Source: Sycon ciliatum
Taxonomy: Eukaryota; Porifera; Calcarea; Leucosolenida; Sycettidae
Reading direction: 5' to 3'
Assembly (NCBI RefSeq): GCF_964019385.1
Contig: NC_088643.1
Span: 80,696,199-80,760,198, forward strand
Length of the DNA stretch: 64,000 nucleotides
Shown here: positions 1 to 10,956 of the stretch, piece by piece
Position numbering within the stretch: the stretch's first letter is position 1
Layout of the letters: every line of letters starts with the position of its first letter
The notes under the pieces: model-generated
Told to the model about the DNA's origin: nothing
Databases searched by the model: none
What the model saw: the letters and a program-made list of their open reading frames with translations, nothing else
Position numbers and translations under genes: made by a program

Positions 1-60
1 CTATCCCGTCATCGCCCCTACTGTTCCCAACCTGCTCAACCCCCCATGGGGTCCGCATAG
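1..60 (+). pseudogene. LINE ORF2 C-terminal tail (zinc-finger end)
   Basis: The first 60 bases encode the last part of a zinc finger (LSRHRPYC) followed by a short tail and a TAG stop. The same sequence recurs almost unchanged at 2821-2880, where the whole finger is visible. It is therefore the 3' end of a repeated LINE ORF whose body lies left of the window. Only the tail is present. A short spacer and a (TG)n tract follow in both copies. Confidence 0.6.
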
Positions 61-89
61 CCAGAATATGGCAGCGCGTCCAAGGTCCA

Positions 90-433
<344 letters not shown>

Positions 434-435
434 AG

Positions 436-570
436 TGCACACCGTGTCAATTACTCTTTGGTTCCCTCTTGCCAGCCAGCCCTGCATGTGGCCCTAGGAA
501 GAGATGGCACGACGCCGTGAGAACAGATATCGGTTGTCTTGACCCGCAGCGTTCTCAAGGAGTGGTATGA
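436..570 (+). pseudogene. LINE ORF2 fragment (post-RT region)
   Basis: One frame reads QLLFGSL, then CGPRKRWHDAVRTDI. This is the segment between the reverse transcriptase and the terminal zinc finger in LINE ORF2s of the type found at 1528-1680, where the paralogous residues are QLLFARL and CGPRHRWKDVVQADL. The fragment starts where the microsatellite ends and stops at a nonsense codon. From 571 to about 940 no gene is evident. Confidence 0.55.
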
Positions 571-946
571 CACACCATAAGTGCAAGGCTGAGCACAGCA
601 AGGCGGTGTCGGAACAGGCGGGGAGCAGGAAACGCTCCATTCGTCCGCATACCTAGCTACCAGCTCAACTTGCACAACACAGTCACAGTGGTACTGTACC
701 TGGGCCGGGGAGGATTTAGATCTCACTGCCTTGCTGCCAGGCACATTGCAGTGCCTGTGCTAGGTACTGCCAAGAGAGGTTTTCAGCTTCACAGTTGTGC
801 CCCAAATTCCTCATAAATCTCGCTTGATGCTAACCTGCGGAGTGTGCTACGTACAATGCTCAACCAACATGCCCCACGTCAGTTGGCTCGTCATACGATG
901 GGACATGTGACTGTTTTACGAGAACGTTCAGGAGAGGACAGGCCAG

Positions 947-1019
947 GTGTGTGTGTGTGTGTGTGCGTGTGTGTGTGCGTGCGTGTGTGTGTGTGTGATG
1001 TGGTGTGTGTGTGTGATGT

Positions 1020-1095
<76 letters not shown>

Positions 1096-1150
1096 GTACC
1101 GGTATGTGTGTGTGTGTGTATGTGTGTGTGTGTATGTGTGTGTGTGTGCC
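947..1150. repeat. Imperfect (TG)n tract
   Basis: TG repeats interrupted by TGTGATG, GCGTG and a short GTACCGGTATG motif. It abuts the next LINE fragment. The GTACCGGTATG interruption recurs in the tract near 2757. Confidence 0.95.
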
Positions 1151-1162
1151 ACACCACACACG

Positions 1163-2193
1163 CGATGTGGCATCCAGCTTTGGCCTCACGGTCAGCATGA
1201 CGAAGACTAAGCTACTGGTCGCGGGCTATGGAGTCGCTGCCGCTGATTGTTCCGATCTGGCAGTTGGCAATGAAAGGGTTGAAGCTGTTACCTCCTTCCC
1301 CTATCTTGGATCTGTTATAACTCCGGATTCGTGAGCTCATGCCGATGTCCAGAGCCGCCTTGCGAAGGGTGCCAGGGCCTTTGGCTGTCTTCGGCGGATT
1401 TTACATGATCAGAGCCTGAACCTGCCTACTCGACGGCATTTGTATGTGGTATGTGTTCTCACCACGGTTTTGTATGGCTCGGAGTGTTGGACCCCATTGA
1501 AGTCGGACTTGGACAAGCTGGAGACGCTTGGAGTGGCTTGGGCACCTAGCTCGGCTTGATAACAATCGGTTACCCAAGCAGTTGCTCTTCGCTCGTCTTC
1601 CACGAACCCGCCCGTTTTGCGGCCCCCGACATCGCTGGAAGGACGTTGTCCAGGCTGATCTGACTGTGGCCGGTGTGCACAATTGGTTCCAATCAGCCAA
1701 CGATCGCGGAGAGTGGCGTGACATAGTGTCGGCAGCAGCGGGGGTGAAGGAGCCTGCCCCGAAGACGATTGTGTGCCACGTTTGCGGCCGCCTGTTTCGT
1801 CGGCGCGCCGACATGGCCCGGCACAAGTGCACAGCAGTCCGACAGCTCCCCGTATCACAGCAGCCTGGGTCGGTGCAGTGTCCTGCCTGCAGTAGATGGC
1901 TCCGGAGCAGGGGTGGGCTTGCAGTGCATAAGTGCCTAGGGAGTGACAACTGTGACGACCGACCGCCTTTTGATGCTCCTCCTGTTGCCGAGGTCCCGGT
2001 GTGTACTGCCTGCCAGCGTACTTTCAAGTCTACTGCTGGCCTCAAGCGCCATCGCTGTGGACCCCGCCCGAAGCGCCCTACAGTGACTGATCGCCAGCAC
2101 TTTGAACACCATTGCCGAGTCTGTAGTCAACGCCAGTTTCGGAGGCGACAGGACCTGGAGCGCCATTTGAAGCACTGCCTACCTCTCCCCTAA
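1163..2193 (+). pseudogene. LINE ORF2 3' part: RT thumb region plus four C2HC-like zinc fingers
   Basis: The first frame carries the post-catalytic part of a LINE reverse transcriptase: LTVSMTKTKLLV, then FPYLGSVI, then TVLYGSECW. It is broken by a TGA at 1332. After about 1510 the frame shifts and roughly 40 family-typical codons are missing. The second frame (from 1528) continues WLGHLARLDNNRLPKQLLF and GPRHRWKDVVQADL. It then has four fingers of the form C-x2-C-x12-H-x(2-4)-C, starting at CHVC, CPAC, CTAC and CRVC, and ends with TAA at 2193. LINEs of this general type usually carry a single C-terminal finger, so the array is unusual. The polymerase catalytic core is absent, so this copy is dead. 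Confidence 0.75.
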
Positions 2194-2253
2194 CCTCTCT
2201 GACAGTACCTCCCTTTGGGGAGCGGCGTGGCCATTTCTGGCAGCTGTCAATAG

Positions 2254-2552
2254 TACCGTAAAGTACCGTTGATCCGCCCCCTCTCTAATTCCCGCCCCCT
2301 GTCGATTTTCTCCTTGTGAAGCGACTTCGGCGTATACAACGAAATACGATGTTGAACCGACGCATACACTGCTGTACACAATACTTGCCAATCCAGGATC
2401 AAAATGTGCACAATCCAGCACATTGAGACTGATCCTCTACGTTGTTGTACATCGTACTGCACTTGACAGCCTTGATCTAATTCCCGCCCCCTGCCGAAAA
2501 CCCAGCTGGGAAGCGACATGGCGTGGGGGCGGATCAACGGTACTTTACGGTA
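2254..2552. mobile_element. MITE-like element, 28-bp terminal inverted repeats
   Basis: The ends TACCGTAAAGTACCGTTGAT (2254) and its reverse complement (ending 2552) form a perfect inverted repeat of about 28 bp that reaches into a C-rich block. Inside, two direct repeats starting CTAATTCCCGCCCCCTG (2286 and 2478) each end in AAGCGAC. A diverged part of its right half recurs at 23453-23520. No coding capacity is seen. Family and target duplication are not clear. Confidence 0.7.
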
Positions 2553-2596
2553 GTAGTAGTAGTATAGTGTGTGTGTGTGTGTGTATGTGTGTGTGT

Positions 2597-2645
<49 letters not shown>

Positions 2646-2706
2646 TGCGGTACTTTACGGTAGTAGTAGTAGTATAGTGTGTGTGTGTGTGTGTATGTGT
2701 GTGTGT

Positions 2707-2755
<49 letters not shown>

Positions 2756-2787
2756 TGTACCGGTATGTGTGTGTGTGTGTGTGTGTA
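2537..2787. repeat. Tandem duplication of a 109-bp TG-rich unit
   Basis: The block GGTACTTTACGGTAGTAGTA followed by (TG)n/TATG occurs at about 2539 and again at about 2648. The end of the preceding MITE is included in the duplicated unit, so the duplication happened after the MITE inserted. Confidence 0.85.
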
Positions 2788-2880
2788 AATTGCGGTCGGC
2801 GTTTTAGTAGACCACATGACCTATCCCGTCATCGCCCCTACTGTTCCCAACCTGCTCAACCCCCCATGGGGTCCGCATAG
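2782..2880 (+). pseudogene. LINE ORF2 terminal zinc finger, 5' truncated at a (TG)n tract
   Basis: The frame gives C-V-N-C-GRRF...LSRHRPYC, a complete C2HC/C2H2 finger, then a short tail and TAG at 2878. Its first cysteine codon lies at the very end of the (TG)n tract, so the microsatellite has replaced everything upstream. The last 60 bases match window positions 1-60. Confidence 0.65.
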
Positions 2881-2916
2881 CCAGAATATGGCAGCGCGTC
2901 CAAGGTCCAAGGTCCA

Positions 2917-4030
<1,114 letters not shown>

Positions 4031-4092
4031 TGTGTGCGTGTATGTGTGATGTGATGCGGTGTGGTGTGTGTATGTGTGTGACATCTACGTAC

Positions 4093-4404
4093 CGCGAGAA
4101 ATTCATTGGCGTCGACAGTATCTCGTCCTTCACCAACATCGGCAAATAGATCATAGAGACGAGACACTGCACTTGGTGGAATTGTAATTTTTCGCTTGCA
4201 CTCCTCGATGGCTTTCCTACATTGCTCCAAGTTCAGTCCTTTTTTCTGGTTTCGCGGACATTTGTGTCTGAAAATGCCCTCAGCGAAGCTTCGATCATCT
4301 TTCGAAAGCCTCTTGATGTCAGCCTTGAACTTGTCGGATGATTCCATTTTACTGGAACCTGTTGGGGCAACAAAGAAATCGAATTTTGGCCTGCCCAATT
4401 TTGG
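4093..4404 (-). CDS. Exon of an unidentified EF-hand-like protein (partial)
   Basis: The minus-strand frame encodes a hydrophilic segment with MESSDKFKADIKRLSKDD, then CRKAIEEC, then LYDLFADVGEGRDTVDANEF. The last part resembles an EF-hand loop and flanking helix: D/G residues in loop spacing followed by E-F. A good donor (G|GTACGT) closes the exon at 4093. The upstream limit is an acceptor-like CAG at 4405, with another possible one at 4359. The ATG at 4347 could also be the start. The next exon would lie beyond the 1.1-kb TG tract or outside the window, so the gene is partial. A GTAAGT only 25 bases upstream of the 4405 acceptor is probably coincidental. The family is not identified. Confidence 0.5.
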
Positions 4405-4483
4405 CTGGGACACAGGAAAGAGTACTTACGCGGTTCACTTGGAGTGAAACTGCTGCTCGTTTTGCAAACAAAGGAGTTACTAC

Positions 4484-4506
4484 CAGGGAGTATTTACTAC
4501 TCCCTG
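4484..4506. mobile_element. Micro-palindrome, CAGGGAGT family
   Basis: A 23-bp hairpin: CAGGGAGTA, a 5-base loop, TACTCCCTG. The flanks share TACTA in register within the expected 8-bp target duplication (GTTACTAC versus TCTACTAG), so a duplication is possible but decayed. The 4.4-8.2 kb stretch has no recognisable gene. Confidence 0.5.
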
Positions 4507-4856
4507 TCTACTAGTACTACTACTAGTATCTTCTTCTAAAGTATCTTCTAAAAGTAAAAGCAAACAGATCATGAATCACTGTGAAGGACTACAGTTCCGG
4601 CATGCCATGATGTATCATCATACAGACAGTACACATGTCTGTCTTGTCTTGTCTTGCAAAGCTTTGTCTTCGATTTTCAAAGCTTCATTGGCTCTGACCG
4701 ATCGATCCCGACTCCAGAGCTACGAGAGGAGTCATAAAAATACCGTAATCTTCGACGCCCTGGTACGGTTGGCATATCGAGGAACGGCGTGCAAGGATTC
4801 TTTCCGGATATCCGGATCGTGACTCGCACACACACACCGTACCGGGTACACGACCA

Positions 4857-4881
4857 AGGAGTACTTTTTTAGTACTCCCTT
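4857..4881. mobile_element. Micro-palindrome, related to the CAGGGAGT family
   Basis: GGAGTACT and AGTACTCC are separated by a T run, flanked by CAA on the left and CT on the right. The ends resemble CAGGGAGT with one change. No clear target duplication. Confidence 0.35.
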
Positions 4882-5367
4882 TTTCTGTGACGGTATCGGT
4901 ACGGACCCGGCCTGTGCCAGTGGGAGTGGTCTTCCGTGCGCAAAGACGAAGACATCGCTGTCACCGGTTGATTATGAGAGCAAAGGGGGGGGGGGGGGGG
5001 GGTTCGCGACGCTGTGTGTCTGCGGTTGCCTCCCCGACTCCCTACATCCTGGCCTGTCAGTACAGTGCATGCGGGAAGGAATTCTCTGTCACTGATCATG
5101 CCCTGCGTGTTCCCTGGGGCAATTGGGGGGCTTCCCAACCCTCCCCAATGAGATCTGGGACACAACCGCCAGCGCACTGAAGCAAGTAGCCCACCAAGTT
5201 TATGTGGAGCTTCTATTCAGGCTTGGCTGCTGACAGGGGCCGGAACAGCTACAGTACAGGTCTGCCAACACCAATGACCAAGCCCGACTAGTGTGGCAGC
5301 AACTTAGCAAGCGCCGTTTGGGGTGGGCGATTCGAGTGCACCTTCGTTGATGTTCGGGTGTTCAACC

Positions 5368-5402
5368 CAGGCCCCAGGGAGTAGTACTCGTGCTACTCCC
5401 TG
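5368..5402. mobile_element. 35-bp palindromic element with 8-bp target duplication
   Basis: An 11-bp stem (CAGGGAGTAG region paired with CTACTCCCTG) is preceded by CAGGCC. The whole unit is flanked by GTTCAACC at 5360-5367 and again at 5403-5410. An exact 8-bp duplication is the mark of hAT-type insertion. No room for coding. Confidence 0.65.
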
Positions 5403-5784
5403 GTTCAACCCATATGCGTCAGATTACATCCTCGAATCGCTCCAACTCGTACGACTTCGACGATGATTACATAACCTATTAACAACGAGTACTGTAAACT
5501 GGCTAATATCCTCCACGGATTAATGTTTGCTATTTTCGCGAGAAGAGCGTAACGCGAATATTAACCATCCTGAACTCTAACTTCAACAGTGGGTGGATGC
5601 ATTAAAGTGGCCCCAGTGTTTCACGAACTTTTGCCATCGCAAACTCGCTGGTTCTAAGAAATCGCGAAAATTTAGTGACACGAATATTGGGCGGTTTACA
5701 GTATTATTATAATCCCGCTATCATGGTTATGTACGTATACGCTTGATAGGAAAGGTGTTTTCCCCCCACACCGGAGCCTGAGTA

Positions 5785-5835
5785 GCTGACTCGCACTGCT
5801 ATCTGGTGCTCACGGGGTGTTTGTCGCGCTGGAAA
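5785..5835 (+). repeat. Fragment of the TATA-bearing repeat module at 58.5 kb
   Basis: The stretch from ACTCGCACTGCTATCTGG through GGTGTTTGTCGCGCTGGAAA is about 80% like 58520-58572. It contains only the start of the module, upstream of its TATA box. Confidence 0.5.
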
Positions 5836-6289
5836 CGGATATTATCATAGGTTTTGGGAACCATGAACGGTATTTCCAAGACCAACTCCTATTCACGGCA
5901 CTTGGGAAGCTCTTCTGCTGTTCATGTGAGATACACTTTCCACTGTAGTGTACCATGGCTCAGAAGGGAAAGCACATTGATGGTACATGCATGTACATTA
6001 TACATTGTATTGTATCACTATACCGCCGGGGATAGCCAAACCACATATTTCAACAGGAGCAAGACTATCATGATACTGTACTAATGAATATACATGTACA
6101 GTCATGTATGTACTGAATACTACCAAGAGTGCACAGTAACCCCCTGGGGGGGGGGGGGGGTATGTACTCTTGGTAGTACTGATACATCATTTTAAAACAT
6201 GTACACTGGCAATTGCTATAGAAACCAGGGAGTACTAAAAACAGTCATGTTTGAGCATTTTGATTTTCGAGTTATCCGCACCACTCCAT

Positions 6290-6910
6290 TCCTCCTTTAT
6301 TCCCAATCGAACTCGCGCACTTCCACCGAAACTGGGTGACTGCGCCCTACTATAATTATGGGGATTTGTATGCAAAAAGTCACTAAAAGCGCCATTTCGT
6401 TCTTACACAAGCACGGATGACCGCGATTGGCCCATATGTCCGCGATTGCCCAAGTCACCTGGTCACCGCGCCAGCAAGCGACAACTTTCACACCAAGGTT
6501 CAACTCAAGTGACAGGAGTGCGCCCAAAAAAGGTCAAACAGACTGTAAGTTGTACCCTGCAGGCGCTAGGCTAGGCACGGTGATCAGGTGACTGGTGTAC
6601 GCAGGAGCACGTGACAGCTTGTTCAACCATGTTCGATTGGGAATAAAGGAGGAACGCTGCATCGCAGCATTCTCGGACCAAAACCAGTTGACTCAGCGTC
6701 CAAAAGACAACATATGGGCCAATCGCGGTCACCCGTGCTTTTATAAGAACGAAATGGCACGTTTAGTGACATTTTGCATACAAATCCCCATCTAGTAGGG
6801 AGCAGTCACCCAGTTTCGGTGGAAGTGCGCGAGTTCGATTGGGAATAAAGGAGCAATGGAGCGTCTCAGCTTCCTCGGACCAAGACCATTCGACTCAGCA
6901 CCCCGAAGAC
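6290..6910. repeat. Dispersed repeat, two copies in inverted orientation
   Basis: A plus-oriented copy (from about 6290, with TTCCCAATCGAACTCGCGCA) runs into a minus-oriented, more complete copy (6910 down to about 6530). A third copy lies at 33716-34112. The full unit looks dimeric: two halves each begin with a GTAGTCTT...GGTC..TGGTCCGA block and include TTCCCAATCGAACTCG. Short frames across it are repeat-derived. No class could be assigned. Confidence 0.7.
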
Positions 6911-7258
6911 TACAACTGGTGAAAATTTGATTAACTTCCCCTATGGTAAACTCAATTTTCAAATGCATTTTTCTCAACACTGCACAAAGCTACAGAAGCC
7001 TCCCTTTCGGCTCAATTATGCCGAGAGCAACAAGAATCCGAACAATCACGGTCCAGTACTGGATAATTACATGGCAATGTCATAGCAATTTCGAAGGCTT
7101 AGCCTTCGACAAGATTGGCTACCCAGGTGTCCGCATACTCTCTGTGGAGCCGGACAAGATTAGTTAGCATCCCCCGTGCTCCATGATAACAAGGATCACA
7201 TCATCCTCCTCAAATCCCATTTGCGGAGAAAGCTAGAGATCTGCATGGAATTACTCCC

Positions 7259-7347
7259 ATGTCAGTCTACACAACACCTCTACCATTGTGTCAGTCCACA
7301 CAACACCTCTACCATTGTGTCAGTCCACACAACACCTCTACCATTGT
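7259..7347. repeat. 29-bp tandem repeat, three copies
   Basis: GTGTCAGTCCACACAACACC followed by TCTACCATT is repeated three times, the first copy with small changes. Confidence 0.95.
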
Positions 7348-7540
7348 GAATGCGCTAAAGAACAACTGCTGGATAAAACAAAATTTGTGACCGTCTTATG
7401 AGCAATTAGCAATAGCATGAAGTATGTATTAGTGGAGAAAAAGTGCGAACAGATAGCAATAAGGTGTCAAACCATCGTGTACAATCGTAGTGCATGGTAC
7501 TCGGGAGAAGGGAAAATAGTTCAAAATACACACGAACACA

Positions 7541-7600
7541 CGCATGCATGCATGCATGCATGCATGCGTGTGCACACACACACACACACACACACACACA
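7541..7600. repeat. CATG tetranucleotide run followed by (CA)n
   Basis: GCATGCATGCATGCATGCAT followed by a short CA run. Simple sequence only. Confidence 0.95.
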
Positions 7601-8213
7601 ATAGTCATAATACGAGTACCATGGACCAGCCATGGTTTACAGAAATCACACGACAAGTAGATAAGTATCAAAATACTACCCATAATCCTTTCAGGCATGC
7701 AGGACATACTAACTTATATTCAACATCAAAGCAAGCAACCGTCTAAACGATTTGAAGACGGCTCGGCGATAACTTTGGCAAGAGATTATGGAGATCCCAA
7801 TATGGTCACAGCAAGCAGTTTGTACAGCATAAAAAGCCTAGTAGAAACAAATTTCAAGTACTATACACAGCCCAAAAAAATATGTCCAAAGAAGGGGAAT
7901 GAATATAAAAGTTAGATGGAGTATCAACACTTTCGAAGTAGTTCTATATGAACATACCTGAAGGATATTGACAGCAGACATGGAGATGGTAGTGGTGGTT
8001 ACTCGGCCGACCTGGTGATCTTTTCACGTTGATGACTGTGTGCTCCGGGTAATGTTCAAAACTCCTTGTGCGCTAACACACACACACAAAGGGAGGTGAA
8101 AGAAACCAACATACTGTGACCCCAACCCTTTCAGTAGCTAACCCTGTAACGGCGATTCCAAGTTTCGTACAAGGAAACCCCCCCCCCCCATAGTACACGC
8201 TCTGTAGGTCTAA

Positions 8214-8529
8214 AGCTGTGTTCCCAACTGGCGCGTGGACGCGGTACGCTTGCGGTTCATGCGTGCCCAAACGGCCGCTCAGGCTTTCACCAAAAAGAGC
8301 AATCCGAGTCGTATTTAGCGCGTGCGACACCTTCGAGTACTAATGTTTTGACCCCGCCAGTCAAAGTGACTGGCATGTACGCTGATACGCGCCTGATACG
8401 CGCTGAAAATTCCAACATGTTGGAATTTCCATTTCGGTGCGTTTCCGTATGCATGACGCCCCAAAAGCCAGCACAAATACGCACAAACGCGTGGTTTCAC
8501 GCGTACACGCGCCAGTTGTGAACACAGCT
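8214..8529. mobile_element. 316-bp MITE with TAA target duplication (Harbinger-type)
   Basis: The ends AGCTGTGTTCCCAACTGGCG (8214) and the reverse complement of AGCTGTGTTCACAACTGGCG (ending 8529) form terminal inverted repeats of about 30 bp with few mismatches. TAA occurs at 8211-8213 and 8530-8532, as expected for PIF/Harbinger-type insertion. The interior is rich in CGCG-containing short repeats and has no ORF. Confidence 0.75.
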
Positions 8530-9996
8530 TAAGTGCTGAAAAATGGTGACAATACCACATAAAACATAGTCTCGCTTACTACAAAATGCAGGCTCCCACG
8601 TGCCGACGCACTGCATCAAAGTAACGAAGTGTAAGTACCGGCATGTGCACGTGTTTTGCAGAACGCCCTGATGGAAGACTACCTGGAATACCTGCACAAG
8701 GCTAACTTGTACTTGACTGATACGCATTTTACTAGATTTATTGATATTGGCATACAACTCCCAAGTCATACTACCGTACTGCACGCACCATAATACCACA
8801 TGAACCATTCTACAGTTCAATGGACTCCTGTAGTACCGTTGTGTCATACTAAAAAACAATCCGTGCAGAGTCATGAGGCTAAGTGGGCACTCTACAAAGC
8901 AATGGACACTCTCCTGAATCATAATTATATCCAACGGTACAAGATGTAGCGTGATACTGCAGTGCAGTCTACCAAAGTAGTAACGGGCCAATAGTGTGCT
9001 TACCTTCTGGATACAGTGTCCGCTCTGAGCAAAATAAACACACATACACGCACACGCACACACACACACACACACGCACGCACACAGCAGCAGCAGCAGC
9101 AACCACATCTCTTATCAGTCAACATGCCAATGTGAGGATACTTTCAAACTGAAGTGGAAACAGTTCCGAAAAACATGGTCTACAATTTCGAAAAAAAGGG
9201 CTTGAAAGTGATGGTGCATGTCATGCGCGAGCAGCCGTGCATGCTGCCTACTCCACGAGGTATTCATTCATGGTTCGTTCGAAAAAGCAGAGAACACTTT
9301 CAAGGCCCGTCCAAGTAGACCGAGGTGCCCGGAACTTGGAGGTCCGGATAATAGAGATATGAGTGGATACTGGATAAGCACGGTCCCTAAGGGCCGATTT
9401 CCACTACCGTACCGTGAGAGCCGTGCCGTGAGTACCCATGGTGATTTGCTCACGTGGGGGGCAGTTTTGGCGCGAGTTCATTCCGTGGCTCCTGCCGTAC
9501 CGCGCCGTGGACATTCCGGTGCCGGGGGCCTCTGCACGGCTGTTCAGATTCCGAAAAAGCTACGTTATCCGCGCCTTTGCGGCTGGCGCAGCTGGGTTGC
9601 TCAAGAAAATTCAAAAATTCAAAATTGAATTGCATCGAAATTACCTTGAATACATGGCTTCTTCGATGGATATACGACAAACCAAGCCTGACTTCCAGGT
9701 GAACTCAGGTTTATAAAACTCCTTGAATGCAGTCTTCTTCATGTCCAAAATTTCGAAGCTTTCTTCCTGATGAAAGTGCTTTTTTCCTCCACGAACCTTT
9801 CCTTCTTAGTCTTCCTTTTCATAGCATGGTGCCTATTCCTGGGGATACTTTCAGCTAGCTTCTTGCTCAGGTAAGGTTTTCTAGCGTCTTTTCCAAGTTT
9901 TCCCTGGTGCATGATCATATTACCTCTGCAACCCAATTGAGCTTTTTTCGTCGAGGGCCACTCATTCTCGTCGAGGGTCCCTCGTTGTCAGCCCCC

Positions 9997-10953
9997 ATGG
10001 CAACCCACAATTCAGTTCTAGAGTCTCTGTGCAGGGTGTGTGGGTTCTTTATACCACCCTTTCGGAAATACAAGAAGACAAGGACAACTACACATGAAGT
10101 GGCTGATCACGCAGATGAGCTCCTGCATTATTTCAACATCAACACAACAACATACACGCCAGACGTACATCCTGCAACATTTTGTGATTCATGCAGATCG
10201 TACTTGAGAAGGGCATCCTCCTCTTCTTCTAGTGACTTTAGAACACCAACTCTCTATCTGTGGCAGCCACATGGCAGTACCACTCCTGGCCCTTGTAAAG
10301 TGTGCTCAGGTGCTGAGGGTAGGAGAAAAGGTGGTAGGCCCAAGAAACCGTCGACGTCATGCTCAACGGCGTCTAGGGCTAATCCCACCCACTGCAGTCG
10401 AGACGCACTTCTGGAGCTTGCTTCCCCGGCCTTCTTTGCAAGGAATGAGGCACCTGTCTTTTGATCACCCTCCCCCTCTCTTTCCTGCTGTGTCTGTTCG
10501 CGGCAAGTGAATGCAGCCGTGCAGCACCCATGTTGCGAGCGTCTGTCGTGCGTGTCGTGTATGCATGAACTATTCCAAGATGTATTTGAGGTAGAGTGCA
10601 TGTCACATGATTGCAAAGCAAAGCTGCGGGCAGCTCAGCTAAAATCTCCTACTTCCTTTATCTCGTCTATTCTTGCTGAGCGTCGAGTTCAATGCAGCAA
10701 GTGCCTCGACGGTGTTCAGCTCGGCAAACTTGCGTCACACGAAACTGCATGCACAGGGCACACATGCATTTCCAAATTGTCTTCGGTAAACCAAGTGATG
10801 CATGCAACATCTTCTGCACTTTCTGGCAATGTGGCTGAGGATCTTCTTTCTTGCATGATAAACAAAAAAGCAACCAATGGCGTGCTGTTACAGAAATCAG
10901 GGCACACGGCACATGACATGGAGCAAGATTCCAGTTGCTAATGTGTCTTCGGC
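9997..10953 (+). pseudogene. RAG1-like transposase, N-terminal zinc and RING region
   Basis: From the ATG at 9997 the frame shows the cysteine/histidine pattern of the RAG1 N-terminus: CRVC (residues 12-15), HPATFCDSC (58-66), W-Q-P-H then CKVC (89-103), and a basic stretch GRRKGGRPKK. After an in-frame TGA at 10462 the same frame continues with a RING-like set (CCVC, then HPCC, then CVSC) and a second zinc pair (VQCSKC, then SHETAC). This matches the order of domains in RAG1 before its core. In RAG1 this region acts as an E3 ubiquitin ligase and dimer interface, and here its role would be within a transposase. Further stops at 10939 and 10954 separate it from the core. Known relatives are N-RAG-TP elements of molluscs. 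The copy is inactive unless the stops are sequencing errors. Confidence 0.7.
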
Positions 10954-10956
10954 TGA

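Noticed and set aside
1401-2045. Minus-strand frames over the LINE zinc-finger region
   Set aside because: Shadows of the plus-strand LINE frame, which carries recognisable motifs.
4405-4429. 25-nt intron upstream of the EF-hand-like exon
   Set aside because: GTAAGT and CAG are present, but the distance is below the size normally spliced in animals. Probably coincidence.
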